Part shown: positions 1 to 10,225 of the stretch, in pieces | Position numbering within the stretch: the stretch's first letter is position 1 | Layout of the letters: the number at the start of each line of letters is the position of its first letter | From: Pollenia angustigena | Lineage: Eukaryota > Arthropoda > Insecta > Diptera > Polleniidae | Assembly (NCBI GenBank): GCA_930367215.1 | Contig: OV884059.1 | Location: 98,692,993 to 98,756,992 of the forward strand | DNA length: 64,000 nucleotides | Direction: 5' to 3' | The notes under the pieces: generated by a model | Seen by the model: the letters and a program-made list of their open reading frames with translations, nothing else | What the model was told of the DNA's origin: nothing | Database searches by the model: none | Program-made: the position numbers and the translations under genes

Positions 1-163
1 ACATCTTGTCGTAGCTTTGGAACGACGTACCCGATTTTGTTATCAAATCCGTCAAAAATTCTAAATTACTTTAATAAACATTTGGACCTTTCCACAAAAT
101 GAACAGAGTTCAACTCTATCAACATTTTTTCATTGATATTTCGCACAAGTTTTTTTCATATGT
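1..163. other. Unassigned AT-rich flank
   Basis: No gene or clear repeat boundary is visible. The sequence only provides the left flank of the hAT composite that starts at 172. Confidence 0.4.
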
Positions 164-463
164 GTTTTGACTAGCGTTGTCAACCGACTAAGAATAATTC
201 GATTAATCGAGCAAAAAAAAACAAACTCTTGTTCGAATAATTTTAAAATTGCGATTTTCAAATAACTAATAAATCGATTAAATTATGTCGATTAATCGAA
301 CAATTTTTTTTATTAAAAAATAAATTAATAAAAGACTAATAAAAAATAAAAGCTTAGAATCTGACTTATTCTCATACATTTTAAGCGATTTTATACAAAA
401 TGTAGAAAAAGTAAAAAATATTGCTGCTTTAGCCCTCATTGTTATTAATCTCATTGTTTAGTA

Positions 464-1326
464 AAGGCTAGATTACACTATTATACTTTGTATTAATACA
501 TGTCAAAAACTCAAGTAATATGACAAAGTGTGATAGTGTGAATGCAATGTTTCACGAAAATGACAAGTATTATGAAAAAAAGTTTGCATTCATCGTTTTT
601 TGAAAAATTTCTAACAGTGCAGCCACACGATCAAGATTTTCTTGATAGTCTTTTACATATACTGATTGTCAAAATATGCAAAAGTTGACAGCTGTGACGT
701 AGGCTGCACGCAAGTTGAAAGCAATTTACTTTTTCAAGATGTCGTCGCCGAGAAAACAACTCAAAATGGCTTCTGTACAGCTCTATGAATCGCAGAACAT
801 CATTTTGCTTATTAATTTTATAAATAAATTTTATTAATAAACATATTTTACTATTTTTTTAGGTTCTTAGTTAAAATTTTAAAATTCCCGCAACAATTTG
901 TAAAAAAAAAGAACGTCAGCTTTTGCCGGCATAATATTTGTGAAAAAAAAACAAAAACAACTTCAAAAGATTTGTAATAAGATGTTTTCTTGAACGAAAA
1001 TTGATACACTCACTGGCAAGAGAATTTTAGAGGCAAGTTCGTATCAATTTTTAAAAGTATGAGTGTATTGGTAAAAAAGTGTGAGTGTATTAAAACTTGA
1101 TAGCCAAAACTTGATCGTGTAACCCTCAAGTAAACAATAATACTTTTCATTGGATCAGGGTTGCATTTTATTTCATGTGTGAGTGTTTATACATTGTGTG
1201 ATGGTGTGCACAAAAACTGTCATATTAAATTAGATTTTTTGACAGTGGCAACAAAACTCATTAGATTTCTATCTCACAAAGTATTATGGAATACGTAAGA
1301 CTTGTGAGATAGTGTAAACTAGCTTT
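464..1326. mobile_element. Nested inverted-repeat element
   Basis: GCTAGATTACACTAT (467-481) is matched in reverse complement by ATAGTGTAAACTAGC (1309-1323), and the flanking bases extend the match. A second inverted pair sits inside it: ACACGATCAAG at 625-635 and CTTGATCGTGT at 1110-1120. This suggests an element within this element. No coding potential is seen. The superfamily is not assignable because no clear target duplication is visible. Confidence 0.6.
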
Positions 1327-1477
1327 AAGCAAAAACCGTGTTAAGTATTCATTTTATTTCAAAAATGTATTTTATGTTCGTTTTAAACAAATCTTTGACA
1401 AGCAATTGTAACAGCTGTTTTCTTTTTAAATCAAACGTTAAACAATTTTCATGAAATGTTGATTAAGTTAGTCAGAG

Positions 1478-2975
1478 CTAGGGATGCCAATCCCGAAATC
1501 CCAATTCAGCAAATCCCGAATCCCGGGATTTAAATTTTGCAATCCCGGGATTTTCGGGATTTAGTTAATCCCAAAATTGTTAAAAAAAAGTTTCTTGCTT
1601 TAAATTTTTTTTTTTATTAAACAAAAAATCATCATGACATTCCCCCTTGCGAGCATAGGGAACAAAATACTGATCTTTAATATTTACTTGATTATTTCTG
1701 TTAATATTGTCATTGAAAACGAAACAAAAAAGTTAAACTTTGTATGTTTTAAGCGTGTCCAACAATTATAAAGAAATTTTAACGAGAAGTGAAGAAAATA
1801 ATTAAAGAAGAAAATTAATAAAGGAAAAAAATGTCTTTTGAAATGCACAAAGCATTCCACTGGTGCACCAAATTCGACATTAAAACTTTACTCTTCACTT
1901 TACTAGGCATGGGAACTACAGCAGTTTATGGAGCGATTTTACAAAATTAAGAAGTGTATTTAAAACACTACACTTTGTGGTGGGTATAAAAATGTTTTTT
2001 TGTTAAAATAAGATTTTTATGGTTAACTAAATAAATTGATTTAAATAATCAATTTCGAATTCAAATTTGAATTATTGATTCTAATTTACTTAATAAATAT
2101 TTGAATAGAATCTTACAAATAAATCAATTACATACAAGTTTGCTCTATTCAATTACAATATTAAATTTTGTTTATTTAGGTTGAATCAACTGAGGTAATT
2201 GAATAAAATATAGATTTTATGGTAATTATTTTTTAGTTGAATCAATTAACACATTGTTAGAAATCGTACGTTGTTTTTTTTATCATATATTTATTTAAAT
2301 CAATTATTAATTAAGAAAAAAATCACAATTTTCAATATTTAATTTCAAAAGATTTTGTTATTCGTGCTTAATTTCCAGTTTTTTTTCTTGAGATAAACCC
2401 ACTGTTTATTGTTGATGTGTTTTGTTTAAACTTTGATATTGTTACAAGTGGAACTGTTGAGTATAAGTCTTATACGTTTAACAGTTTTATTTGGTTTAAT
2501 ATCTTTAGTTTTTCTAAAATCTTTATGGATGAAGTTTCCTGATGATCTGGCCAAAGCAACCAGTGAAATGCGCATAGGAATAGCTTATCCCATCAACAAT
2601 AAATTTCAAGTGTTTTTATCAAGAATAAAAACTGGGAATTAAGCATGAATAACAAAAATCTTTTGAAATTAAAATTTTGTGTTCCCAAAAATTTAAATTA
2701 CTTTTTGAATTTTCAATATTTTTAAATGTTAGTAATAAATATAACATTATCTTTAACTTTAAAATAACAAATTAATATAAAACTTTTGCTTGTAAACCGC
2801 TTTTAATGACGTTTTTTTAATAAATATCTATTAAAAGCATTTATCTTCTGATTTTCAAAAACCCCGAATCCCGAAAAATCCCGATATCTCGAAAAATCCC
2901 GGGTTCCCGGGATTTGATTTTTTGAATTCCCGAATCCCGGGATTTGCGAAAACCAGTCCCGATTGGCATCCCTAT
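1478..2975. mobile_element. Nested element with TAGGGATGCC ends and CCCGGGATT-rich termini
   Basis: TAGGGATGCCAATC at 1478 is answered by GATTGGCATCCCTA ending at 2975. Both termini carry several copies of a CCCGGGATTT/AATCCCG motif over roughly 90 bp, arranged as inverted subterminal repeats. The 8-bp flanks do not match; a TA duplication is possible if the ends are read as GGGATGCC. The interior holds a further MITE (2337-2672). No transposase is seen. Confidence 0.65.
2337..2672. mobile_element. MITE with ~45-bp inverted repeats and a short internal ORF
   Basis: The left end (TTTCAAAAGATTTTGTTATT and on through GCTTAATTTCCAG) is repeated in reverse complement at the right end (CTGGGAATTAAGC and on through AATCTTTTGAAA). 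A 69-codon frame occupies 2433-2642. Its last third is also recognisable in a truncated copy at 11446-11660, so the interior is part of the family. The frame resembles no protein I recognise and is probably not a gene. Confidence 0.6.
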
Positions 2976-3097
2976 TATTCTCATCAATTAATCGAATAAT
3001 TTTTCAGATTTAATCGTTTGATCGAACAAACAAAAACAATTATTTGAATTACTCGAACAAAGCTGAAAGGCGAATAATTGACAACTCTAGTTTTGAC

Positions 3098-4207
3098 AGC
3101 ATTTTACGTGAAATGTTGAACAGAGTACCAGGCTTTAATGTGTACCAATTTTCAAAGGGTCACCAAAAGAAAATACATATATTATTGCAGGGTTAAGTCA
3201 CATAGTCTTAAAAAGAAATAACTCCTTGATTTATCAAAAGTAGAATACTTTGTCCACACTTTACTGCTTACATTACCAAACAAAGTACCCTGTATAAGAT
3301 AATAGGTGTACTTTAAACTCATGTCTTGAACACACTACGTTTATTTGGGGTAAAGCACAAGTTGGTGGATTTATTGCTGACTTTGTTATTGGTGGATGAT
3401 GTACAAAGGGAAAATAGTTTTTAAGGTCCCATCGAATGTATACAGATGAAATTGGTTATCACTTAAACGATTTAATAGACTGAACAATTTAAGTGTAAAA
3501 TTACTAATCGCCTGAACAGAGGCATAACAAAAGCTTTTTAAACTTTTCGTTGAATTCACAAAATAGTTGAACAGTCATTTATATTAAAACAAAATTTTGG
3601 TATTTGGCTTTTAAAATATTTGTCCATTTTTTTGCATGCCATTTTTATTTTCCAAGACCAATAGCGAAATTTAAGTTCGCTTTAAATCACTGTTAAACTC
3701 TTTAATATGTTTAAATGTAGCATTTGAGTTTTGTATTTATTTTGCATTAACCTGAATGAATTTGGTAGAATTTCATACATTTAAAACGTGTACGAATGAA
3801 TGCATTTAACGTAACGAATTTTTCTGAAAATCAAAAAATAGCGGAAAAATCAACGCAAACTAGCTTTGTATAACCGCTTAATTGTGTGTTGTGTGTGTGT
3901 ATGCGAGTCGGTTTGCGAGTTTATTTATACATACATATATTGATGTGTATATTGTGTATGGGATGATTCTTGCTCGGATTTCATATATGCAAAAACTTTT
4001 TTAAAGGTTTACGTGCAACTGTAAATTAAATTGCTCTTGGTGTTATCTTCAATCCACAAAAAAAAGTACACAAATTTACATGCAAACATACACTAACTAA
4101 AGTGTGTAACTTCCACTTAATAAAAAGTTATTAAAGATTTTTTAACTACAAATAGTTTTTTTTTAATTGTTTAGTCAACTGGCGTTACTATACGGTGTTT
4201 TTATGGT
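3098..4207. other. Unassigned AT-rich interval
   Basis: No gene is seen. A short TG/GT microsatellite lies near 3885-3905, followed by CATACATATAT-type simple sequence to about 3960. Confidence 0.4.
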
Positions 4208-4395
4208 GTTTTCTTTTCTACAAAAATGTGACATTTTATTTAAAAAAAATGTAATTTGTTGTCTGTTTCTTAAAAATTTTGCTCCCGAAAAGGGTGGCTT
4301 GTTTTGTTCTAAAAAAACTCAAAATTTTTAAGAAACAGACACCCAATTGCTGTTTTTTTAAATAAAATGTCACATTTTTTTGGGGAAAAGAAAAC
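4208..4395. mobile_element. Hairpin MITE (snap-back palindrome)
   Basis: The ~190-bp segment folds on itself. GTTTTCTTTTC (4208) pairs with GAAAAGAAAAC (ending 4395), and the inner arms around TGTCTGTTTCTTAAAAATTT pair with AAATTTTTAAGAAACAGACA. Only about 45 bp at the centre is unpaired. No coding capacity. Confidence 0.65.
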
Positions 4396-4475
4396 ATCAT
4401 TAGATGTATAAAACTTCCGATGAATGAAGTTTGTTTGATTTTTTTTCTGTATAATCTGGCAAATCATGTTGCAAA

Positions 4476-5430
4476 GGCTTACACCTATATACCGTTTACA
4501 AATCGTGAAAATTTATTTCCAAGGTTCTCGATCTGTGCGCCAATAATCGTCCTACCAGGCAGCTTATACGCAAAACTATAGATCGATTTATAACCACGTT
4601 TGATATTTTACATAATATTTAGCTAAATCGAGACCGTACCGTACATACTGAAAAGACATCGCCGCTTTAGACGTGAGTGTGACAGAAGACTCGAATTTTT
4701 CCGTCCGACGCAGTTCTCAGCAGCTCGGTCTCTGCCCGTCCACTACTTGAAAGTTTTTAAAAAAGATCTTGGCCAACATCTGTATAAAATCGAACTAGAC
4801 TTAAAGCCAGCGTAGTGGGTTCGGTAAATGACCTGAGAATCAACTTAAAGTTAAACCAGATTTATGAAGTCAAATCATTTTCAGCGATGAGGCTCATTTT
4901 TAGCCAAACGGGTATGTTAACAAGAGAGAGAGACCACTATCCTCATACTTACATCCCGAAAAAACTTCTGTTTGGTTTGGTTTAGATGCCAAAGGCGTCA
5001 TCGGCCCATTTCTCTTTAAATCCGAAACCGGTGTCAAAATTACCGTAAATGGCGAAGGCTTTATGCAAATGCTTCGTGATATTTTAATTCCTCGTGTTAT
5101 TGAAAATCATTTGGAGGAGATATGGTTCGAATAAGATGGCGCAACATGCCAAACAGCTCGTAAAAACATCATATTATTGAGACAAACGTTTGGTGACCGA
5201 ATTATCTTAAGAAATGGACCTATAAATTGGCCACCTCGGTCGTGTGATTTGTAACCTTTGTGCTTCTTTTTATTGGGGTACGTAAAATCTCTGTTGTATG
5301 CTGATAACCAGAAATGAGGGATCATTTAGAAGCCAACTCACTATTGACGAAATCAGACAGGATATGCTAAAAAAGTGGTGCAAACTTGGACCGATAGGAT
5401 GGCGAGGAAATAGTTTATGCAATTTTTAGA
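4476..5430 (+). pseudogene. Degenerate mariner-type transposase
   Basis: Translated piecewise in several frames, this reads as a Tc1/mariner-superfamily DNA transposase. An N-terminal helix-turn-helix stretch (RLQIVKIYF, then RQLIRKTIDRF) is followed by a KDLGQH-like linker, the catalytic-region FSDEAH-like motif near 4880, a degenerate QDGATCH-like block near 5140, and NWPPRS-like then FYWGT near 5230-5280. Stops and frameshifts occur throughout, and part of the N-terminal region is missing, so no protein can be made. Clear terminal repeats were not found. The downstream end is cut close to the jockey-type LINE that inserted at 5484-5496. The assignment rests on motif order. Confidence 0.75.
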
Positions 5431-5866
5431 ATTTCACATACATACATCCCCATAATCAATTTTAAGCAAACAAAATCAATTTTAAAAACAATTTTCGGTT
5501 TGTGCTTTGTTGTGATACAGACGTGTATTTTTAACCCCGCATACGATTTGAACTATTAATTAATCACATTTGATTTTGACATATATCAGCAGCGAATGGA
5601 CGCTTAAAATAAATAATATATTTAGTTATTTAAATTATTTATCATAATAGAGAACAATTTAAACGATAAAGTTAAATAAATTAAAAAAGTAAAAATATAT
5701 ACATACGTATGAATGTTCATACATGTACATACATATGTATGTATACATATTCTGAACTAAAACATTTAAGTTGAAATTTCTTATTTTTTTGTTGTTGTAA
5801 AATACAATAAATAATAAAAATATTTAAAGCAAAGCAAAACGGTGAAAAACAAAAACAACTCTTTGC

Positions 5867-7383
5867 ATGAGTACGAACAGTGAAACAACACTAAGACAAA
5901 ATGAAAGAAACGTTTACGTTTTAGTTAATGCAAATGAAAATAATGCAGAAATAAATAAAACAAAACAAAACAATATAAACTATTTAACGGCTAAGCCAAT
6001 TATTCGAACACGTTCCCTCTCACCCTCGGTATTTACACAAACGGTGGATAGTGACTCATTAAAAAAACTACAACTAGATTTGGTGACAAGTGTTGCCAGG
6101 CCAGCAAGTATTGCAGTGACGTCAAAAACAAATTTAGTGGGAAATGATACCATGAACTTAAATACAAATGCAATGGAAAACCCCCCTGTAAAAAGTTGTC
6201 AAAAGCCTCCAGTCCAAGTTGGTATGGACAGGTATATAACAGTCCTTAAACGGGGTCGCAGCCCTACTTCTTCAGCTGTTGCTTCGGCATCAAAAGTGCC
6301 ATCTTTTGATAAAATTAATTACCAAAATCGCTTTGCTATTCTGGAGGATGAATCCTCTGAAGCACCAAACGTCATAAAATCGTCCAAGCCTCCCCCGATA
6401 TATCTTAGGGAGCATAACTCAAATGATCTAATAAAGAGTTTAATTTCGTTGATTGGTGAAAATTCTTTTTATGTTGCTGCAATAAAGCGAGGTAGTATAA
6501 ATGAAACTAAAATTCAAGTTAATCATGAAAATGACTTTCGCAAAATAATAAGCAAATTTGAGGCACTTAAAAAAAGTTTTTACACATACCAACTCAAGAG
6601 CAGTAAAGGTCTCCAGGTGGTGATTAAGGGAATTGATTCATGCGTAGACCCAGAGGAAATTAAAACTTTCTTGGAAGAAAAAGGCTTCAAGATAAAACAT
6701 GTGGTAAATATTAGAAATAGGGACAAAAATCCACAACCACTTTTTCGAGTGGAATTAGAGCCCGGCGACATTAAGTTAAAAAAAACGAAACGCATCCCAT
6801 TTATAGTGTGAAATATATTCTATACAGAAGGGTCACAATTGAGGAGCCGCACAAAAAAAATGGACCTTTTCAGTGCCTTAACTGCCAAGAATTTGGCCAT
6901 ACCAAGGCATACTGCTACTTACCCCCTGTCTGCGTAGTATGTGGTGAACTACACGGTACAGTTTCTTGCGATAAGTCTAAAACCGACCCCAACGTAAAAA
7001 AATGTAGCAACTGTGGCGGTAATCACACTGCCAATTATAGAGGATGCCCTGTATATAATATCGTCAAGCAGACGGTTGGACCAAAAACAAATACCCCTCA
7101 AATGCAGGTTGCAAATCAAGTAAACACAAATGCAATTCAAGCCCCCCAGCCTAGTAACAACAGAACCACTTACGCTAACGTCCTAAAATCAAACCATCAG
7201 CCTATGCAAGGTGCCTCGCCAAGTAATGATGAAACTCCGGTTTCTAATTAAAGTCGTTTAGAAAAAACCATGGAAACATTAGTGCAAACAGTAAATAATT
7301 TTACGAACACAATGGGTAATATGATGCAGGAAATGCTTAGAATGCAATCGATGTTATTGCAAGCTGTACTTAACAAACCATGA
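5867..7383 (+). pseudogene. LINE ORF1 (gag-like nucleic-acid-binding protein), frameshifted and stopped
   Basis: This ORF would encode the RNA-binding gag protein of the LINE, which packages the element's RNA. The first 314 codons run 5867-6811; residues 200-300 fit the domain that precedes zinc knuckles in jockey-clade gags. Reading must then shift by -1 within the A8 run at 6778-6785 to continue through three Cys/His knuckles (C-X2-C-X4-H-X4-C at about 6880-6925, C-X2-C-X3-H-X4-C, and C-X2-C-X3-H-X6-C ending near 7045). An in-frame TAA at 7249-7251 interrupts the tail. Past it, an uninterrupted Met/Gln/Leu-rich, coiled-coil-like stretch runs to TGA at 7381-7383, which overlaps the ORF2 start codon as ATGA. 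The overlap suggests termination-reinitiation coupling. Two lesions are therefore inferred: the lost A (or a frameshift site) and the TAA. Confidence 0.8.
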
Positions 7384-10052
7384 ACTGTTTAAAAATTTGT
7401 TTTTGGAACGCAAACGGCATCCGCCAACATAAAAAGGAATTAGAATACTTTCTTAAAAATAAACAAATTGATGTCATGATGATTTCTGAAACTCATTTGA
7501 CCTCAAGAAATACGTTTAAAATCAATGGTTATATACTATATGATACCAAGAACCCTCGAGATAGAGCTTGTGGAGGTTCTGCCATATTAATAAAAACCCG
7601 AGTCAAACACTATCTAATGTGTGATCATCGTGAAGATTATCTCCAAGCAACGAACATTTGCGTTGAGGAATTAAATAGAAACCTAGTAATTTCATCGTTA
7701 TACTCCCCGCCTAGATTTTCAATATCGGAGGACCAATATTATAAATATTTTAAATCATTAGGACCGTGTTTCCTTGCCGCTGGCGATTATAACGCTAAAC
7801 ATACCTTCTGGGGATCGCGACTTATAACACCAAAGGGTCGTGTTTTATTTAACACAATTTCTAAAATGGCTTTAAATGTGGTAGCGAGCGGACAACCAAC
7901 ATATTGGCCCACTGATCATCAAAAAATTCCAGATGTCATCGATTTCGGCGTGGTTAAAAACATTCCCATAGAAACGATTCAGGTTGAAGCTTCCCTAGAA
8001 TTATCTTCCGACCACACACCTACAATTGTTACTATAATGAATCCCAATAGAATTGTACCTCCGACTGGTTACTTAGCGACGACAGCTGCGCAAATTAATT
8101 GGTTAAAATATAAAAAATATCTCAGTACCCATTGCACAGAAAATATTCCGCTCAGTTCACCGGATTATGTAGATCGCTCTATTGAGAATTTTGACAGTTT
8201 TCTGAAACTAGCTGTTCAGCATTCCAATATTGCCACCAAAAAAACAAAAACTATTAAAATATATTCCACAGATGTCGAGCATCTTTTGACTGAAAAAAGG
8301 AGGGCTCGAAGAGAGTGGCAATTGCACAGATCCCCTCAACTTAAGAACTTACTTAAAGAGTGTACAAAAAGACTAAGAAAGTTACTGCAGGCTCAGAAAA
8401 CGGCTTCTCTGGAAAAATATCTTAAGGTACTTGATGCAACCCTACAATCAGACTACTCATTATGGCGTGCAGCTAGAAACCTCAAAAGGCCAGTTGTCTC
8501 TAAACCACCATTAAGAAACTTGAATGGAAGTTGGGCAAGAAATGGTGTTGAAAAAGGAAATCTGTTTGTCAATCATTTAAAAAACGTATTTACCACAAAT
8601 ATATCTCACAATATTGCGGTCGAGTTACCACCTGTTGCTGATAGAGCAGCTATTCCCCTCAGATTTGAGTTAAGAGAAATCGAAAAGGCTATTTGTGACT
8701 TAAACACTAAGAAGGCACCTGGTATTGATAAAATGAGTAATAAAATGCTTTTGGAGCTACCTCACATAGCAAAGAAAATTATTCTTTTTATTTTTAATGC
8801 TATTTTACGCCTTGAATACTATCCTCAAAAATGGAAGGTTTCCTTAGTTACCATGATACCAAAGCCAGGTAAAGATCATACAAAAGTTGAGCCTTATAGG
8901 CCTATTAGCTTATTTTCAAATATATCAAAGCTGTTTGAGAAATTAATAGTTTCAAAATTTACACCGATTTTAAGTGAAAATAGATGTATTCCAAACCATC
9001 AGTTCGGATTTAGAAGAAAACACAGCACAATCGAACAGACTCATCGAATAGTAAATGTCATAAGAAAAGCATTTGAAGAAAAGAAATATTGCTCAGCACT
9101 CTTCATCGATGTTTCGCAAGCTTTTGATAAAGTCTGGCATGAAGGCTTATTACATAAATTTAAGCAAAATTTACCAGCAAACACACACAAGCTGCTAGAA
9201 AGTTACTTAGTCGGTCGTCAATTTATTATTAAAGAAGGAAATTTCTTAAGTTCACCTCAGCCCATTGCCGCTGGAGTCCCACAAGGCAGCATCCTGGGAC
9301 CCCTAGTATACTTAATTTATACTTCGGACATGCCAACAAGCAACTATACACAAACTTCAACATTTGCAGACGATACAGCTTTTCTAAGCGTCCACGAAAA
9401 TCGTTATGAAGCATCCCGTTACTTACAGCATCATATATTTCAACTAGAAATATGGTTAAGACAATGGAGGATAATGGTCAATGAGCAAAAATGCGTACAT
9501 ATAACATTCACTTTGCGCCGGGAATCTTGCCCCCCTATTACAATCAATAATCAAATAATTCCTCAACATTCGCATGTAAAATATCTCGGTATACATCTGG
9601 ATCGGCGATTAACGTGGAAATGCCATATAGAGGCAAAATTAACTCAAATGAAACTAAAAGCCATTCAAATTCACTGGCTTATTGGAAGAAATTCTGTCCT
9701 TAGTCTCGATTGCAAGCTTCTACTTTACAACTCTATCTTAAAACCTATCTGGTGCTACGGTATTCAGCTATGGGGCACTGCATCGGCATCTAATATCGAA
9801 AAAATTCAAAGGCGCCAAAATAAACTTCTTCGAATAATCACAGCCGCTCCCTGGTATGTTAAAAACTCAAACATTCATAAGGATCTCAATGTGCCATTAG
9901 TTAAAACTATGATTACAAAATATGCAATAAAATATTTAAAAAGGCTTGAACAACACCCAAATCCACTAGCTCGAAATATTTTAAATCATGGCAGCCACAC
10001 TCGCTTAAGAAGAAGAGACACTGCAGCACTTACCCAATTAGATGAGCGATAA
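7380..10052 (+). CDS. LINE ORF2: endonuclease-reverse transcriptase (jockey type)
   Basis: This 890-residue polyprotein nicks target DNA and reverse transcribes the element RNA. Residues 1-225 form the apurinic-type endonuclease: WNANG (9-13), ISETH with the metal-binding Glu near 37, GDYNAKHTFWG, and the terminal SSDHTP motif. The reverse transcriptase follows, with RPISL, FGFR, FIDVSQAFDKVW (first catalytic Asp, about 577), GVPQGSILGP, the catalytic FADD (about 662-665) and KYLGIHLD. No RNase H follows, which separates it from the I clade. The frame is open throughout and all catalytic residues seen are present, so it could be active. The ATG at 7380 overlaps the ORF1 stop. The stop at 10050-10052 is followed by about 140 bp of 3' UTR. 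Confidence 0.9.
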   Translation: MNCLKICFWNANGIRQHKKELEYFLKNKQIDVMMISETHLTSRNTFKINGYILYDTKNPRDRACGGSAILIKTRVKHYLMCDHREDYLQATNICVEELNRNLVISSLYSPPRFSISEDQYYKYFKSLGPCFLAAGDYNAKHTFWGSRLITPKGRVLFNTISKMALNVVASGQPTYWPTDHQKIPDVIDFGVVKNIPIETIQVEASLELSSDHTPTIVTIMNPNRIVPPTGYLATTAAQINWLKYKKYLSTHCTENIPLSSPDYVDRSIENFDSFLKLAVQHSNIATKKTKTIKIYSTDVEHLLTEKRRARREWQLHRSPQLKNLLKECTKRLRKLLQAQKTASLEKYLKVLDATLQSDYSLWRAARNLKRPVVSKPPLRNLNGSWARNGVEKGNLFVNHLKNVFTTNISHNIAVELPPVADRAAIPLRFELREIEKAICDLNTKKAPGIDKMSNKMLLELPHIAKKIILFIFNAILRLEYYPQKWKVSLVTMIPKPGKDHTKVEPYRPISLFSNISKLFEKLIVSKFTPILSENRCIPNHQFGFRRKHSTIEQTHRIVNVIRKAFEEKKYCSALFIDVSQAFDKVWHEGLLHKFKQNLPANTHKLLESYLVGRQFIIKEGNFLSSPQPIAAGVPQGSILGPLVYLIYTSDMPTSNYTQTSTFADDTAFLSVHENRYEASRYLQHHIFQLEIWLRQWRIMVNEQKCVHITFTLRRESCPPITINNQIIPQHSHVKYLGIHLDRRLTWKCHIEAKLTQMKLKAIQIHWLIGRNSVLSLDCKLLLYNSILKPIWCYGIQLWGTASASNIEKIQRRQNKLLRIITAAPWYVKNSNIHKDLNVPLVKTMITKYAIKYLKRLEQHPNPLARNILNHGSHTRLRRRDTAALTQLDER

Positions 10053-10225
10053 ACACCTATATAAGTGAATAAAAACCGTGATGAAGAAAATTTTGTCTGG
10101 CACTGGCAGGACATAAAATAACGTATTAGGTTAAGATTTGATTAATTATTGTTAGTTCATATTTAATATATGAAGATTCAATAAATAAATAATGAAAAAA
10201 AAAAAAAAAAAAAAAACAATTTTCT

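Larger units (their letters stand above)
172..3089. mobile_element. Outer hAT-type element filled with nested insertions
   Basis: The ends are 12-bp inverted repeats, TAGCGTTGTCAA at 172 and its near complement TTGACAACTCTA ending at 3089. An identical 8-bp direct repeat, GTTTTGAC, lies outside both ends (164-171 and 3090-3097). It fits the hAT target consensus nTnnnnAn. Subterminal stretches on both sides carry repeated TCGATTAATCGA-like motifs. No transposase is visible. Most of the interior is other inverted-repeat elements (464-1326, 1478-2975), so the original element was probably a short non-autonomous hAT. Confidence 0.8.
5484..10225 (+). mobile_element. Nearly full-length jockey-type non-LTR retrotransposon with target-site duplication
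   Basis: A 13-bp direct repeat, AAAAACAATTTTC, occurs at 5484-5496 and again at 10213-10225, where it overlaps the A-tail. Between these lie a 5' leader (5497-5866), a gag-like ORF1, an endonuclease/reverse transcriptase ORF2, a short 3' UTR and an A-tail (about 10194-10217) preceded by AATAAATAAATAATG. The absence of an RNase H domain and the gag zinc knuckles suit the jockey clade. The intact duplication, intact ORF2 and long pure A-tail suggest a fairly recent insertion. A second, broken copy lies at 14246-17198. Confidence 0.85.
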
